Assembly: GCA_012932295.1 (NCBI GenBank)
Contig: JAAONU010000008.1
Span: forward strand, 38,306,949-38,370,948
Length of the DNA: 64,000 nt
Source: Cyclina sinensis
Taxonomy: Eukaryota; Mollusca; Bivalvia; Venerida; Veneridae
Direction: 5' to 3'
In this document: positions 34,019-49,000 of the stretch, piece by piece
Numbering within the stretch: the first letter of the stretch is position 1
How the letters are laid out: each line of letters starts with the position of its first letter
Notes under the pieces: model-generated
What the model saw: the letters and a program-made list of their open reading frames with translations, nothing else
Told to the model about the DNA's origin: nothing
The model's database searches: none
Translations under genes and position numbers: made by a program

Positions 34019-37000
34019 TCAGTTTTGCTTCTTTTTATTCTGTTTAGCTTTGTTAACTTTATGTTTATGTTGTCGTTCTGTTTGGAATGCCTGTTTCCTG
34101 GCCTTGATTTTTCTTGCTTTCACTATCTGTTCTGGTCTCTTCAACTCAGACCCCTTCCTCTTGAATTTGTCCCTCTTGTTTCCTTGGTTACCAATATCAG
34201 ACCCTTTTGTATGTCCTGAAATGTAGGTAAAGTATCTTGTTAATATATTGTTTAAAATACTTTGTTTTACAAGTTAAGAACAGTGTCCTATGATTTGACC
34301 TGTAGGCTCATGTAGGTAAAGTATCTTGTAATATTGTTTAAAATACTTTGTTTTACAAGTTAAGAACAGTGCCCTATGATTTGACCTGTAGGCACATAGG
34401 AAATAAATCCAGAACAAAAGTTAAAAACAAAAGTTGTTTTACAATACAAAGGATCTCATTCTAGATCTTTCAAATGAGTCACCCAACTTAACACAGAAAG
34501 TTTTTTTTCCTCATTTAGCCATTCCTATCTAATACTTTATTTAAGATTATCAATTGTATGGTGTCTTTACATGTAAGTAGAACATTCTAAGAAACTCAGT
34601 GTTAATTCCGAGACTTCATGATTACATCACTGTTGAACTTGAGATCAAATTGTTGCATTTCTTCTGCTCAGTTAAATTGGTCTAAATGGATGCAGGACAA
34701 AACAGTTATCAAGACAACTGTTGTATAATGTAAATCATCCTCTGGACTACTTTAACAAAATCTAGTCATAATGTCTTGCCCCCCAGAAAAGAAACAGTAA
34801 TGATAAAATCCTTCCATGGTAGTCTCACTCATAAAACTACTTTGATTATTTCAAAATTATGTAAAATTCATTAATTTGATGGAATGATAATTCTGAGAAT
34901 TAAAACAATTAAGAGTCAGCTATGAAGACCAATTTTTAATAAATACCACTTTCAGCCTGGTCTAAGACTGACTCATTATTAATACTACATTCAGACTGGC
35001 CTATGACTGACTTAATACTGACACCACTTTCAGACTAGTCTCAGTCAGACTCATTACTAACCCTTACAGATACCACTTACAGACTGGTCTAAGTTGGACT
35101 CATTCCTGATACAACTTTCAGACTGGTCTTAGTCAGACTCATTCCTGATAAAACTTTCAGACTGGTCTTAGTCAGACTCATTCCTGATACAACTTTCAGA
35201 CTGGTCTTAGCCAGACCCATTCCTGATACAACTTTCAGACTGGTCTTAGTCGGACTCATTCCTGATACCACTTTCAGACTGGTCTTAGTCAGACTCATTC
35301 CTGATACAACTTTCAGACTGGTCTTTGCCAGACTCATTCCTGATACAACTTTCAGACTGGTCTTAGTCGGACTCATTCCTGATACCACTTTCAGACTGGT
35401 CTTAGTCAGACTCATTCCTGATACAACTTTCAGATTGGTCTTAGCCAGACTCATTCCTGATACAACTTTCAGACTGGTCTTAGTCGGACTCATTCCTGAT
35501 ACAACTTTCAGACTGGTCTTAGTCAGACTCATTCCTGATACAACTTTCAGACTGGTCTTTGTTGGACTCATTACTGATTCCACTTTCAGACTGGTCTTAG
35601 TCAGACTCATTCCTGATACAACTTTCAGACTGGTCTTTGTTGGACTCATTACTGATTCCACTTTCAGACTGGTCTTAGTCAGACTCATTCCTGATACAAC
35701 TTTCAGACTGGTCTTTGTTGGACTCATTACTGATTCCACTTTCAGACTGGTCTTAGTCAGACTCATTCCTGATACAACTTTCAGACTGGTCTTTGTCAGA
35801 CTCATTCCTGATACAACTTTCAGACTGGTCTTCGCCAGACTCATTCCTGATACAACTTTTAGACTGGTCTTACTTGGACTCATTCCTGCTACAACTTTTA
35901 GACTGGTCTTACTTGGACTCATTCCTGATACAACTTTCAGACTGGTCTTAGCCAGACTCATTCCTGATACAACTTTCAGACTGGTCTTAGTCGGACTCAT
36001 TCCTGATACAACTTTCAGATTGGTCTTAGCCAGACTCATTCCTGATACAACACACTTCCTGACTGGTCTATATTCTTTTTCTCCAAACTAGATTTCATAA
36101 GCCATATACTAACTTTTGTTAAAAAGTGTCACACCCAGCACTGAGAGTTTATTTTGGGGTCTTTTGTTTTGTTTTGACATATCTTCATCCTCTCCTTCTT
36201 CATTCTTGTCTACCTGGGTGTCTGTCTTACTCCTCTGTACCCAGTCTTTATATGTGCTAAACTGTTAAGGAAACATGATAAAGCAGATACCTCAGGCAAA
36301 AATCCTTACAGCCCCCAACCATTAAAACAAACCTGCGTTTCAAAAAGACAGAAGCAATAATCAGAGGTGAAAAAACACAAATTTTGTAAACAAGAGGGCC
36401 ATGATGGCCCTGGATCGCTCACCTGAGTACTTTGGCTGTAGGTTTGCTGTTAAGCAGTATTTCATTTTTTAATTGAAAATATATAAGTGCCTACAAACCA
36501 AATATGTAAAATATCAGTCAATAAATAAAGGCTCTATGACAGAAAGTAGAAATATCTTTTATAAGCTATGGTGACCTTGACCTTGACCCAGTGACCTCAA
36601 ACCCTACCCATGGGTAGAGGTCCATGCAAGGAACCTATATACTGAATATCAAAGATAATTTGGTCTATAACCGAAGGCTTTATGAAGTACAGTAGATAAA
36701 TCTATTTTTAGCCTCCGTGACCTTTAACCTAATCTAATAATTTGAAAAAGCTTGATAAAGCTTGCTTCATGCCAAATTTTAAAATTCAAGGCTTTGTGGT
36801 TTGAGACAAGAAGATTTTTAAAGATTTCCTTTTTAACATATTAAGGGCCCCCGGGGCGGGGCAAATTTTGACCCCGGGCCAACATTTAAACAATATTAGT
36901 AAAGGTTCTTTACACAATACTCAACACCAAATATCTAAGGTCTACACCTATTTGTTTTGCAGAAAAATTATTTTTTCATGCTTTTCCTATATAAATCAAT

Positions 37001-40000
37001 GTAAACCAAGAGAACCCTTGGGCGTGGCCAATTTTGACCCAGGAGTCATAATTTGAACAAACATGGTAAACATCCACTAGACAATGCTACATACCAAATA
37101 TCTAAGGTGTAGTCATTGAGATTTCCAGTAAGAAGATTTTTAAAGATTGACTTTTTTACATATTAAGGGCCCCCCGGGGCGGGGCCAATTTTGACCCCAA
37201 GGCCAACATATAAACAATACTGGTAAAGGTTATCTACACAATACTCCACACAAAATATCTAAGGTCTAGTCCTATTAGTTTCGGAGAAAAATGACTTTTG
37301 ATGTTTTTCCTATATAACTATATGTATACCAAGAGAACCCTGGGGCGTGGCCAATTTTGACCCAGGGAACATAATTTGAACAAACTTGGTAGACAATCAC
37401 TAGACATTGCTACATACCAAATATCAAAGCTGTAGGCATTGAGGTTTCCAGTTAGAAGATTTTTAAAGATTGCCTTTTTTACATATTAAGGGCCCCCGGG
37501 GCGGGGCCAATTTTGACCCCAAGGCCAACATATCAACAATACTGGTAAAGGTTCTTTACACAATACTCCACACCAAATATCTAAGGTCTAGTCCTATTAG
37601 TTTTGGAGAAAAATGATTTTTCATGTTTTTCCTATATAACTATATGTAAACCAAGAGAACCCTGGGGCGTGGCCAATTTTGACCCAGGGGACATAATTTG
37701 AACAAACTTGGTAGACATCCACTAGACAATGCTACATACCAAATATCAAAGCTGTAGGCATTGTGGTTTCTGAGAAGAAGATTTTTCAAGATTTCCTTTT
37801 TTACATATTAAGGGCCCCCGGGGCAGGGCCAATTTTGACCCCAAGGCCAACATATAAACAATACTGGTAAAGGTTATCTACACAATACTCCACATCAAAT
37901 ATCTAAGGTCTAGTCCTATTAGTTTTGGAGAAAAATGATTTTTCATGTATTTCCTATATAACTATATGTAAACCAAGAGAACCCTGGGGCGTGGCCAATT
38001 TTGACCCAGGGGACATAATTTGAACAAACTTGGTAGACATCCACTAGACAATGCTACATACCAAATATCAAAGCTGTAGGCACTGTGGTTTCTGAGAAGA
38101 AGATTTTTAAAGATTTCCTATACAAGTCTATGTAAAATGAAGTGACCCCTGGGACGGGGCCAATTTTGACCCCAGGGAAATAATTTGAACAATTTTTGTA
38201 GAGTTCCATTACAGGGTGCTAAATGCCAAATATCTAAGCTCTAGGCCTTGTGGTTTCAGACAAGAAGATTTTCAAAGTTTTTCCTTTAAGTTGCCATAGC
38301 AACCAGAGTTCTTGATGGAATTTAATTCTTTGAACAACTTTGGTAGAGCTTCATGCAAGGAACATCCCAGGCAAGTTTCATTTAATTTGGCTTTTTGGTT
38401 TCAGAGGAGATGTCTTTTGAATGAAAAGTTTACGGACGGACGGATGCCGGACAAATTGCGATCACAAAAGCTCACCTTGTCACTATGTGACAGGTGAGCT
38501 AAAAATTAAGAAAATAGTCATCATACATATTCATATTAAGCATCTAGTCATAATATCTATCAACATTGAGCACGAAAGGATATGCATTAGACTTGTATGA
38601 TGCTGGAATCCAGGCTCCACTCTCTGTCCTGATTTTCTTTTTCTTTGGGTCATCATTGCTCTCCCTGACATACTTCTTCCTCTTTCTATCCCTAAATATT
38701 AAATCATGTACACTGTCTTAAAAATAATTCAATGAGACATACTTCTTCCTCTTTCTATCCCTAAAACATTAAATCATGTACACTGTCTTAAAAATAATTC
38801 AGTGAAACAAAGGGTAACCCCATCAAACATACATCATATTTTATTCCTAAATAACTATAAATGAATCATACTGAAAAAAATCTACCATTTAATAACTTCA
38901 ATGTTTCTCATGAGCATACAATGATGTATATAAAGCCTTTTTTCTAATTAATTCTTGGCTACAAATATATAAATGCAAAAACCAATGGGCAGGTGTACTG
39001 GATAACAAAACACCAGCAGTGCTTATCTTAAAATGATTTATAATAGACAGAATGTTCTAGTATTTAAAGTCATACATATACTTACCATTTCAAGGCATTT
39101 ATTTTCTTTTTGGCAACCTCCTCATCATCACCAGCTATATCCAAAATGGCTCCTGACACTTCCCGATCAAAACTACTTCCAAGTTTTAACCTGATAAAAA
39201 GGCTAAAGGTTAAGTAAAGATCTCTGTGAAACACATTTCAGAACACTGTCAGAAACCAGCATTTTTATTTCCATCTTTTGATACATTTGCATTACAATGA
39301 GTTTGAATGACTTCTACTGGCTTCTTCAATCAAATCAATACAGATCCAACCTCCAAAAGCAACAATTTCAATGCCTTAAAGGATATGTTAACCAATCAAG
39401 CTATGATGATTAAGAAAATAAGTTTTAAGTTCAGCATTAAAATGTCTTGTTTCTGTGTAGATATTTCAACAATTAATAGATCATTTAAATAGTCATAGTT
39501 TGTTTCAATGGAGTTGGATCATTCTCCCCTAAACACCTAAATGGTACCACCCCAATTTTAAAATGAAAGAGTGTATTTTACCCTTGTTCTGTCTGGTAAT
39601 CAGCTGGCCTGTATGAGATGTAATATTCTTCATCTCTGATTGGTTCCTTGACTTTCTTGTTTTTCTTCTTGCTATTCTGTGTCCTGGATTCTGACTGGTT
39701 AGCAGGACTAGATGAAGATTTATTTCGACCAATTACAACACTGAATGCATCCTGTAAAATAGAAAATATGTAAAATTATCTCAAATACTAAAAGTGTACA
39801 AGTTGATCACTATTCTAGTGGTGATTAGCTGAACTGGTAATCCAACTGTCATAAGTTCCATCCCCCATTCCTCCACTAACAAACAAATTGTCTTTCAGAT
39901 GAGATACTGTAATGGAGCTATACACTAAACATGTATTTGGAATGGAATGCTTTCTGTATATTGCACACAGGTATCTCCTACAACCTAAAATAACTAAACT

Positions 40001-43000
40001 CTTCAGTGGATGTTTGTCATATGGGAAACTAGTTCTCCAAAAATAAATGAACCCAAACAGAAATGTGCAAATTATTACTTGAATTGACCTAGGTTAGATT
40101 ACCAGCTTTATCAATATCAAATTCTTGAATACTAGTAAATGCAGAAGATTGTACAAGTAAGCATGTGAGATGTTGAAGCTTTAAACTGACTCTAAAGTTA
40201 CTGCTTATAGTGTTTCTTTTTCAAAAAAATACCTTAAACTTTGCTTTATAATAGCAAAATAAAGGCACAGAAAAGAAAATACATTGTATTTTTAAAATCT
40301 TCAAAAACATACAGTGTACCTGTAAGTCAGATTCCAGTGCCTCCTTGCTTTTCCCTGAAAATTCTCCAGCACCAATGTCTGATTCCAATCTTTTCTCTTC
40401 GGCATATTTCTGTTTACTTTCTACAACTTTATCATGAAAACTTCTCTTCTTTTTCATCACATCAAAACTGCTTTTCTTTGCTGTAGAGTTGATTTCAAAA
40501 ACTGTCTATAAAAAAGACCATATCTCTTTAAATCATGGAAAAATAACCAAGCTGCTCTCCTTATACAGAAAAGACAAATTACTCTCCACTAAAAAATAAA
40601 GTCAACCAGCACTACTCTTACAATAAAGTCAAACAGCACTCCTCTTACAATAAAGTCAAACAGCACTCCTCTGGCAATAAAGTCAAACAGCCGTCCTCTT
40701 ACAATAAAGGCAAACAGCCATCCTCTTACTATAAAGGCAAACAGCCATCCTCTTACAATAAAGTCAAACAGCCATCCTCTTATAATAAAGTCAACCAGCA
40801 CACCTCTTACAATAAAGACAAACAGCCATCCTCTTACAATAAAGTCAAACAGCACTCCTTTTACAATAAAGTCAAACAGCACACCTCTTACAATAAAGTC
40901 AAACAGCCATCCTCTTACAATAAAGTCAAACAGCCATCCTCTTGCAATAAAGTCAAACAGCCATCCTCTTGCAATAAAGTCAACCAGCACACCTCTTACA
41001 ATAAAATCAACCAGCACTCCTCTTACAATAAAGTCAAACAGCACTCCTCTTACAATAAAGTCAAACAGCACTCCTCTTACAATAAAGTCAAACAGCACTC
41101 CTCTTACAATAAAGTCAAACAGCACTCCTCTTACAATAAAGTCAAACAGCCATCCTCTTGCAATAAAGTCAAACAGCCATCCTCTTTCAATAAAGTCAAC
41201 CAGCACACCTCTTACAACAAAGTCAAACAGCCATCCTCTTACAATAAAGGCAAACAGCACTCCTCTTACAATAAAGGCAAACAGCACTCCTCTCCCAATA
41301 AAGGCAAACAGCATTCCTCTTACAATAAAGTCAAACAGCCATCCTCTTACAATAAAGTCAACCAGCACTACTCTTACAATAAAGTCAAACAGCCATCCTC
41401 TTACAATAAAGTCAACCAGCACTACTCTTACAATAAAGGCAAACAGCCATCCTCTTACAATAAAGTCAACCAGCACTACTCTTACAATAAAGTCAAACAA
41501 CCATCCTCTTACAATAAAGTCAACCAGCACTACTCTTACAATAAAGTCAAACAGCCATCCTCTTACAATAAAGTCAACCAGCACTACTCTTACAATAAAG
41601 TCAAACAGCCATCCTCTTACAATAAAGTCAACCAGCACTACTCTTACAATAAAGTCAAACAGCCATCCTCTTACAAAAAAGGCAAACAACACTCCTCTTA
41701 CAATAAAGGCAAACAGCACTCCTCTTACAATAAAGTAAAACAGCCATCCTCTTACAATAAAGTCAAATATAGTCAAACCAGCACTCCTCTTACAATAATG
41801 ACAACTAGTTTTCCTCTTACAATAAAGTCAAACAGCCCTCCTCTTACAACTAGAAATGGGTTTTTGATTGAACAAAAACATATGTCTCCCTCAGCCAGTT
41901 GCTGCAGGTAGTATTGAGTCAGACGATTGTAAAATTTGACATTTAACCTCCAAGTGTGACCTTGACCTTGAGACACCGCACCCGCAAAGTGGGTTCTGCA
42001 CGTCACCTTGATGAGGTGAACATCTGACCCAAGTTTCATAAAAATCCTTCAAGGGCTATTGAAGATATAGAGCGGACACGATTTTGTGGCATTTGACATT
42101 TAACCTCCAAGTGTGACCTTGACCTTGAGACACCACATCGGCAAAGTGGGTTCTGCATGTCGCCTTGATGAGGTGAACATCTGACCCAAGTTTCATAAAA
42201 ATCCTTCAAGGGCATTTGAAGATACAGAGCGGACACAATTTTGTGGCATTTGACCTCCAAGTGTGACCTTGACCTTGAGACACCACACCCACAAAGTGTG
42301 TTCTGCACGTCGCCTTGATGAGGTGAACATCTGACCCAAGTTTCATAAAAATCCTTCAAGGGCTTTGGAAGATACAGGGCGGACACGATTTTGTGGCATT
42401 TGACATTTAACCTCCAAGTGTGACCTTGCCCTTGAGACACCACACTTGCAAAGTGGGTTCTGCACGTCGCCTTGATGAGGTGAACATCTGACCCAAGTTT
42501 CATAAAAATCCTTCAAGGGCTTTGGAAGATACAGAGCGGACACAATTTTGTGACGGACAGACAGACAGACAGACGGACGGACGGACAACCAGGGGAAAAA
42601 CAATATGTCTCCCCCATTTTTGGGGGGAGACATAATAAAACCAAAAAGCTCTCCTATTACAATAAAGTCAAACAGTTCTCCTGTTACAATAAAGACAAAC
42701 AGCTCTACTCCTACAATAAACAGAACATGAAAGACAGAAAGTTCTCCTCTTACAATAAAGACAAATAGCTCTCCTCTTACAAAAAAGACAATCAGCTCTC
42801 CTCCTACTATAAAGACAAACAGTTCTACTCTTACAATAAAAACAAATATTTCTCTTTTTACAACATGGACAAACAACTCTCCTCTTACAATAAAGACAAA
42901 CAGTACAATTTTACAGTACAGACAAACTGCCCCACTCTTACACTATAACAAAACTACATGTACACTATTCTTACTGTACAAACTCTCTGCCTTCCATCAG

Positions 43001-46000
43001 AAAGGAATAGCTCTTGTCATGAATATCTATAAAGAACCTTTTATAACAAATAAATACAAAACAACAACAATATATCAAAAGTCCTTTTTAATACACATTC
43101 TTATATAAACTACCCTCTATTATTTGGATATCAACTGACATTCATACAGCACAACAGTGTTACAGAAATGTCTGACAAATATTCCACTTACTGTGTTAGA
43201 TTTGTATGCCTTTAAAGCATTCAGCAGTTTCAGTCTCTCACCCTCGGAACTATCTTCAACTATTCCTGTAGACAAAAGAAAACACTGTGACTGAGACTTA
43301 AGTCTTTAAATACAACTGGAACTCGATCCTTTAAATTAGCCAGGAACCTTTTTTTATTTTTAGTGGAATCACTGTCATGACCAATAGGAGTTAACAAGTA
43401 AATTTCATTCCTCTGAAATTCAGTTGACTGCATTTTGACTGCGTAAGATTTAACAATTAAGTATGCATAACTTTTGGCTATATTAATTCCTTTATCAACT
43501 GTGCCAGCTTTCCCCTTGATATGAATGGTAATTGTGAATAAACGGTCTTCTCAATGAGACAAATCGGAATCTTTGGTTTTGATGAAATTCATTCCCCATC
43601 AATCAGATTCTTGGTGTACTAAAGGTTAGAAATAATTCTTCCACAATTAAGCAACAATAAAAGAACAAAAATACATTTCCAAAATACAAACTTACATTTT
43701 GTAAGCATAAAGATAACTGTTTCAATAACTAAAAGAAAATGTAAAATAAAACTTGATGAAGAAAACAGTATACATGTAGTTAGATAACAAAAATAAATTG
43801 ATACCAAATACAGGATGTGTGCCAATTGGTTGTTCTATCTTCTCCATTTCCTTCACCCTTTTGACTGATTCTGGAGCCGGGGCAGGTCTTGACCTGATAA
43901 ACTGACCATAAGCATTACTGCAGACTTTTATCATAGATTTCTGAAAATGTAAGTTCAAAGGTCATAAAGAAGTACTGTATTATACCTGCTATTCTATGAG
44001 TACTGTTCTCCGAATATTTAATGACTTGGTCTGTATTGACATATTCAAGATGACTCTTTTGTTCCAAGAGTTTCCCTAGTAAGCTCACTGGCAAAGGTAA
44101 AGGTTTCTTATTTAATGTGGGCAGTCAATGAAAGTCCCCACCTGGTGTGGATGGAACAACTTATTTCATGAAGAGCCCATGGTGTTGTATTTTACCCCCC
44201 GATCCCCAGGCCGATACTGCTGGAAACAGTACAGGGTTAGGTTACCACCCAGCCCTGGGTAATCAGTTGGTAACTCAGTCACTACCCGGAATCGAACCCA
44301 GGTCGCTAGCTTCATTGCTCAACACACAAACCACTCAACCACTGAGTCACCTAATAGGAGTGTTTGACACTGATTCAACAGGTCAAATGTTTGAAACCCA
44401 GTCTGAGTGGAAAATAATTAATTTGGCAAAGAAATTTGATACCATAAGTGCTCAAGGCCATTCCAAGAATACAGATATACTACCCTAGGAAGGTACTTTC
44501 CAAATGGACAAATTCCCTTTAAAAGATTAACTTACAAAAAAAGACCCCACTCCCCATATTTAAAAAGACAACCACCAACAGAATTTCTTTATTTTGCCTT
44601 GTTTGGGTGGGACTGGCCCTAAGCTGCTTTAGACTTTCAAAACAATTAAATACAACTGCAGACACTTTCTCTTGTAAATGATCTGATCCATTTTAAATGG
44701 AGTCTAAAGAGGCATTAACTAACTGTGAAAAACATGTTCTGTGGAAACTTGAGCTAATATAATCACAAATAATAATAATTTCTCCCTTATTTTTACATAC
44801 GTTTAACCATTTCAGCAGCAATTACCTTGACTTACCAACACAAGGTTCAACTAACATGTAGAATACAACGCAAATTGTAAAAGTACATTAAGTTTACATG
44901 TTATATTTTGTAGATAACATAAAATACTATGCAAATACTAAATGTACATGTACTTAAAAAAATAATATGTTTCATCTTACAATATCAAAACTTTCTTCAT
45001 GCCAAGCGTGTAAAGTCTCGGCCAGATCATCTATGACTGACTGGGGTACACTGCCATATAGACCATCCTCATCTGCAACATATATACAATCTGGATTTAG
45101 AATAAATGTTTGCAGAATACCATTAACTTTTCATAAAAATGAATCACTATCCAATTAAAAACTAATTAAACTGATTAAAAACTAAACTTCTTTTGTTAAA
45201 TTAATAATTTCTATACGTGGTACATTACTATTTTGTGTATGTAGTCAAATACAGTATGTCTTACTAAAGTTTTTCTCATTATTCCCAAATAACTCTACAT
45301 GTAATTTTGAAGTAGGACCTAGTTATCTAAATATATTGTAGGTTAAAACTGAGTTTAAAACTTTCTACCAGTTACAGTTATATTAGGCAAGTAGGTTACC
45401 TAACCTCCATTCCTGGGAAGGACCAAGTACTAGACCAAAATTCTACTTAAAAAAACGGCCAAACTTCTCACATACATTGTTACAGTCGGCAGCAAGGCTT
45501 GAACTCATGACAATAAGTCAGTGAGAGCTAAAGTGACCTGAAGTCCACAACTTTAACCATCTGACCACTAACATTACAAACTGATACCTTGCAATTAACA
45601 AACCCATGGGGACATACAGAATGCTCCTGTTATCCCAAGTCTTGAGCTATCCAAAATCTGCTATGTTTTAAATAGTAAGACGCTGCTATGGGCTAAACGG
45701 CATGGTCTTTTGATTATAAACATAATAGCTGACTTTGAACCTTTTTTTCTTGTCTGCAGATCTGTGTATGTTAGATTTAATTTGTATTTTAAAATGCAGA
45801 GGGATGCTATTTCTTCTCGAGGATGCTGATGCTATGGTGATGTGTTATATTTATGCACAAAGTAGTGAAACTTTCACAAAACGTTCTGATTTACTATCTG
45901 CAATAGATAAATGCTATCTATGATAGGTAAACACTTCAATATGTAATGTGTAAGAGTCATGTATGACATAATGTAAAGCACCTTTGGTTAGGCAGGATTA

Positions 46001-49000
46001 AGGGATATATCAACAGTCTTGGACTGAAGTTTTGGTATGTCTATCCAGTATGTAATTTTTTTGTCTGATTTATTAGGTAAGCCAAACCAAGCCTCAATGT
46101 AACCCAGTGTGCAACATAGTGGGGATAGATTGAACAGAATGAGTTTATGAATCTCTGAATTTCAAAAGGCTGAGATGATTTCAAGTTTTCTTTCATTAGA
46201 GCCAATCAAAACAGCACTTGCTCAGTTATTACGACATGCGAAAAATATGGGTTTACTTTTTACCTGTCAGGGCCAGCATGACTAGTCATGACAATTATTG
46301 TAAATGTGAAAATTTTTGACATGTATGCTCAAGTTATACAACAAGAAGAAAGAACTAAACATACCCTTGGGGTGGAAACATTGCTCCAGGGATCGAATTA
46401 TTTCTGCTCAAATATAATCCAGGGCAATTTTCCATTAAATGTATAGGATTGATGTCCTTGAGAAATCCAGGATTCTTGACTATAAGATACTCGAGAGAAT
46501 TGTATTTTACTTTATTTCATTCATCCATTGTGTGTTTAACAGCAGTAATATGCACTTACTCAACATGGATTATCTGTCTAACATGCTCTCAACGTAAGTA
46601 TACGTGTACATGAGAAAGAAGTATGACTTCTAAGTTTTGAGGCTATTTAAACAAACAATCAAACAAACAAACGATTTAAAGTAGATTGACACAACAAAGT
46701 TCAAACCTTTCCTTTGTTTTCCTATGGGTACATATTTAACTGAGCGACCAAGGAAAACATGTAGATCTAACACATATGCCATTTCATCAGGTGAGATTAA
46801 GGAATAGGCAACACCGCTACGTCCAGCACGTGCAACACGACCTGCAAGGCAATATACAACTCATGAATAGTTTTTGAAAATACAACAAACAGTGAAGTTC
46901 AACCAATAAGACTTGACAAAAAGTGGTCATTTAATGCAGAGCAGACCTTTTCACAAAAAATCTTATAACAATTTTTTTTCGTAAGAGAAATCTTACGATT
47001 AATATCCTTTTCACAAAAACTCGTAAGAAAATCTTAAGTGTAAAATCTGTCTTAGCCTAACGATTGATTTTACCCGTTCGTAAGTGCAAAATGTTACATT
47101 TACAAGAAAAACGTATCATAAGTTTAAAAAATTTAACTTACGACTGGTTTTGTGAAAATCACTTAAGATTTCACTTACGATTATAGTAAGTCAAAATCTT
47201 AAGATAAATCATAAAATTTTTTGTGAAAAGATCTGCAGGTCTTTATAGCTAGCCTTATTTGTTTTAAATTTCAGAGTTTTTGTTCTTTCAAGCTGTTGTT
47301 TATTGTATGGTTTTGAAAATGAAATGATCCTAATGGATCTTGACTGCATAACACTGAAATATCTTGTATAATGAAAAATCTGTTTACAAGTTTCTAAGAA
47401 GAACTCATGTTTGGATAATAACATGTAAATTATCAATATCTCAAAGTTCTATGTTTTAGACAGGAAAAAACAACACTGTGATGAGACTGAAATGTTATTA
47501 AAAGTTGTAAATGAAAGGGCAAAATATGATTCTTCATAACACCAAGGGTTTCACTAACTATCTATCTATATATATCTATATGAGCTTATTAATCGTCAGT
47601 ACCGGTTGCCCATATGACCGACGCCCCCCTTAAGAGATTAGTTATGTTATGTTGTGGGGGTAGTGCAAGATACAGAAAGCATCCCATTCCAGAGACACCC
47701 CTGGTTCTTTTGCATGCTCAGTGTATAGCACTGATACATGGGACCTCAGTTTAAAGCCTCATCCAAAAGACTATTAGTAATGTTAGTAGAGGAGCGGGGG
47801 ACTGAACTCGGGACTCCTGGTTTACCAGTCCAGCGCATTACCACTGGACCACATCCAACCATGGTTTCACTAACTGGATGTAACTTCTATTAAATGCAAA
47901 TTAGCTAAAGTCACATGGGTAATGAATGAACCAATTAAACAGACATTCAGTATATCACTGGTTAACTGGAGGACAACAGTATCACAACACAAACAAAAAT
48001 TAATATAAGGTAGACTTTAGAGACCACAGGTGTAAGACCATTAAATTTATAAGTTATTGATAAAGTGTCAACAGAACAAACAGCATGTATATCATCTATA
48101 TCTTATAAATCCTTATAAACTTTTAATTCCTTACTTGTTTATGCTCCATACATTTTTCTTCATAGAGAATACAATGAATAGAGATACAGTGGAACTTCCG
48201 AAAACCGGACCTTCTAAAAACCGGAAACTTCTGAAAACTGAACAATTGTCTCAGTCCCGAAATTTCTCCTTCTATTGTTTGTCACTCATACTTCTGAAAT
48301 CTGGAACTTCCGAATTCTGAATTCCGGACGATTTTTCCGTAAAATTTAGTTTATATCAATGCAATTTCACTTCCGAAAACCGGAAAAATAAAAAAAAGTG
48401 CAAACGACAGACCTAAGATCACAAACCCTGCGGCAAAAATTTCACGTCTGTATCTATTGTTTACCAGTTAGCGGTGATCGTTTATTTTGACACGCGTTAG
48501 AACAACGAGTTGTCAATTTATGACTGAAATGCAGTCTAATACATGGATAATTAGATAGCGGTAAATAATAAAAGCGATGATTAGTGGATTAATAGCAGGT
48601 GTTTGCTACAAGCAACTTTAAGGATTAAATAGCGATTGGGGTGTCTTAAAAAGCGTAATTAATTAGCCAACATCGGCCAATGTGTTGGTTATTGTAATTT
48701 GCGATATTTTTTCCAACTTTAAAATTTCAAAGGCGGTTGGTGAAAACAGTAACATTTAGCAGATAAAAAGGTCTTTAAATTATGGCATTTTATGAAATTT
48801 TCAACGTTTGCACAGTCAAATGCCCAAGACACTTAATGCAGTATACATGTATATGTGTTTGAAAACATTTGATTTTTTTTCTAATAAAATATACATGTGT
48901 AGAATGTTTTCATTAATATTAATTTTGCATTATGTTTTCCATGTTACAAACGATGTTACGCTAAACAATACTGACTGCATTCACTATCATAAAGAACCAC

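Larger units (their letters stand above)
34019..46841 (-). other. DDX54: DDX54 exons 10-19: motif VI, DBP10-type C-terminal region and basic tail
   Basis: Exon 10 completes motif VI ([10 protein letters not shown]). Exon 12 has the [14 protein letters not shown] block and exons 13-14 KAYKSNT/TVFEINS, both hallmark DDX54 sequences. Exons 15-17 give [24 protein letters not shown] and [18 protein letters not shown]. Exon 19 ends in a run of [12 protein letters not shown] and [16 protein letters not shown] before TGA (34019-34021). Confidence 0.93.

Noticed and set aside
34955..36062. A gene coding a 316-residue repeat protein
   Set aside because: It lies in a DDX54 intron, is a pure minisatellite translation, is open on both strands and has no start or splice context.
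42343..42876. A 177-codon minus-strand frame
   Set aside because: It runs across the junction of a worn 27-bp array and an inserted repeat, and its sequence is a repeat translation.
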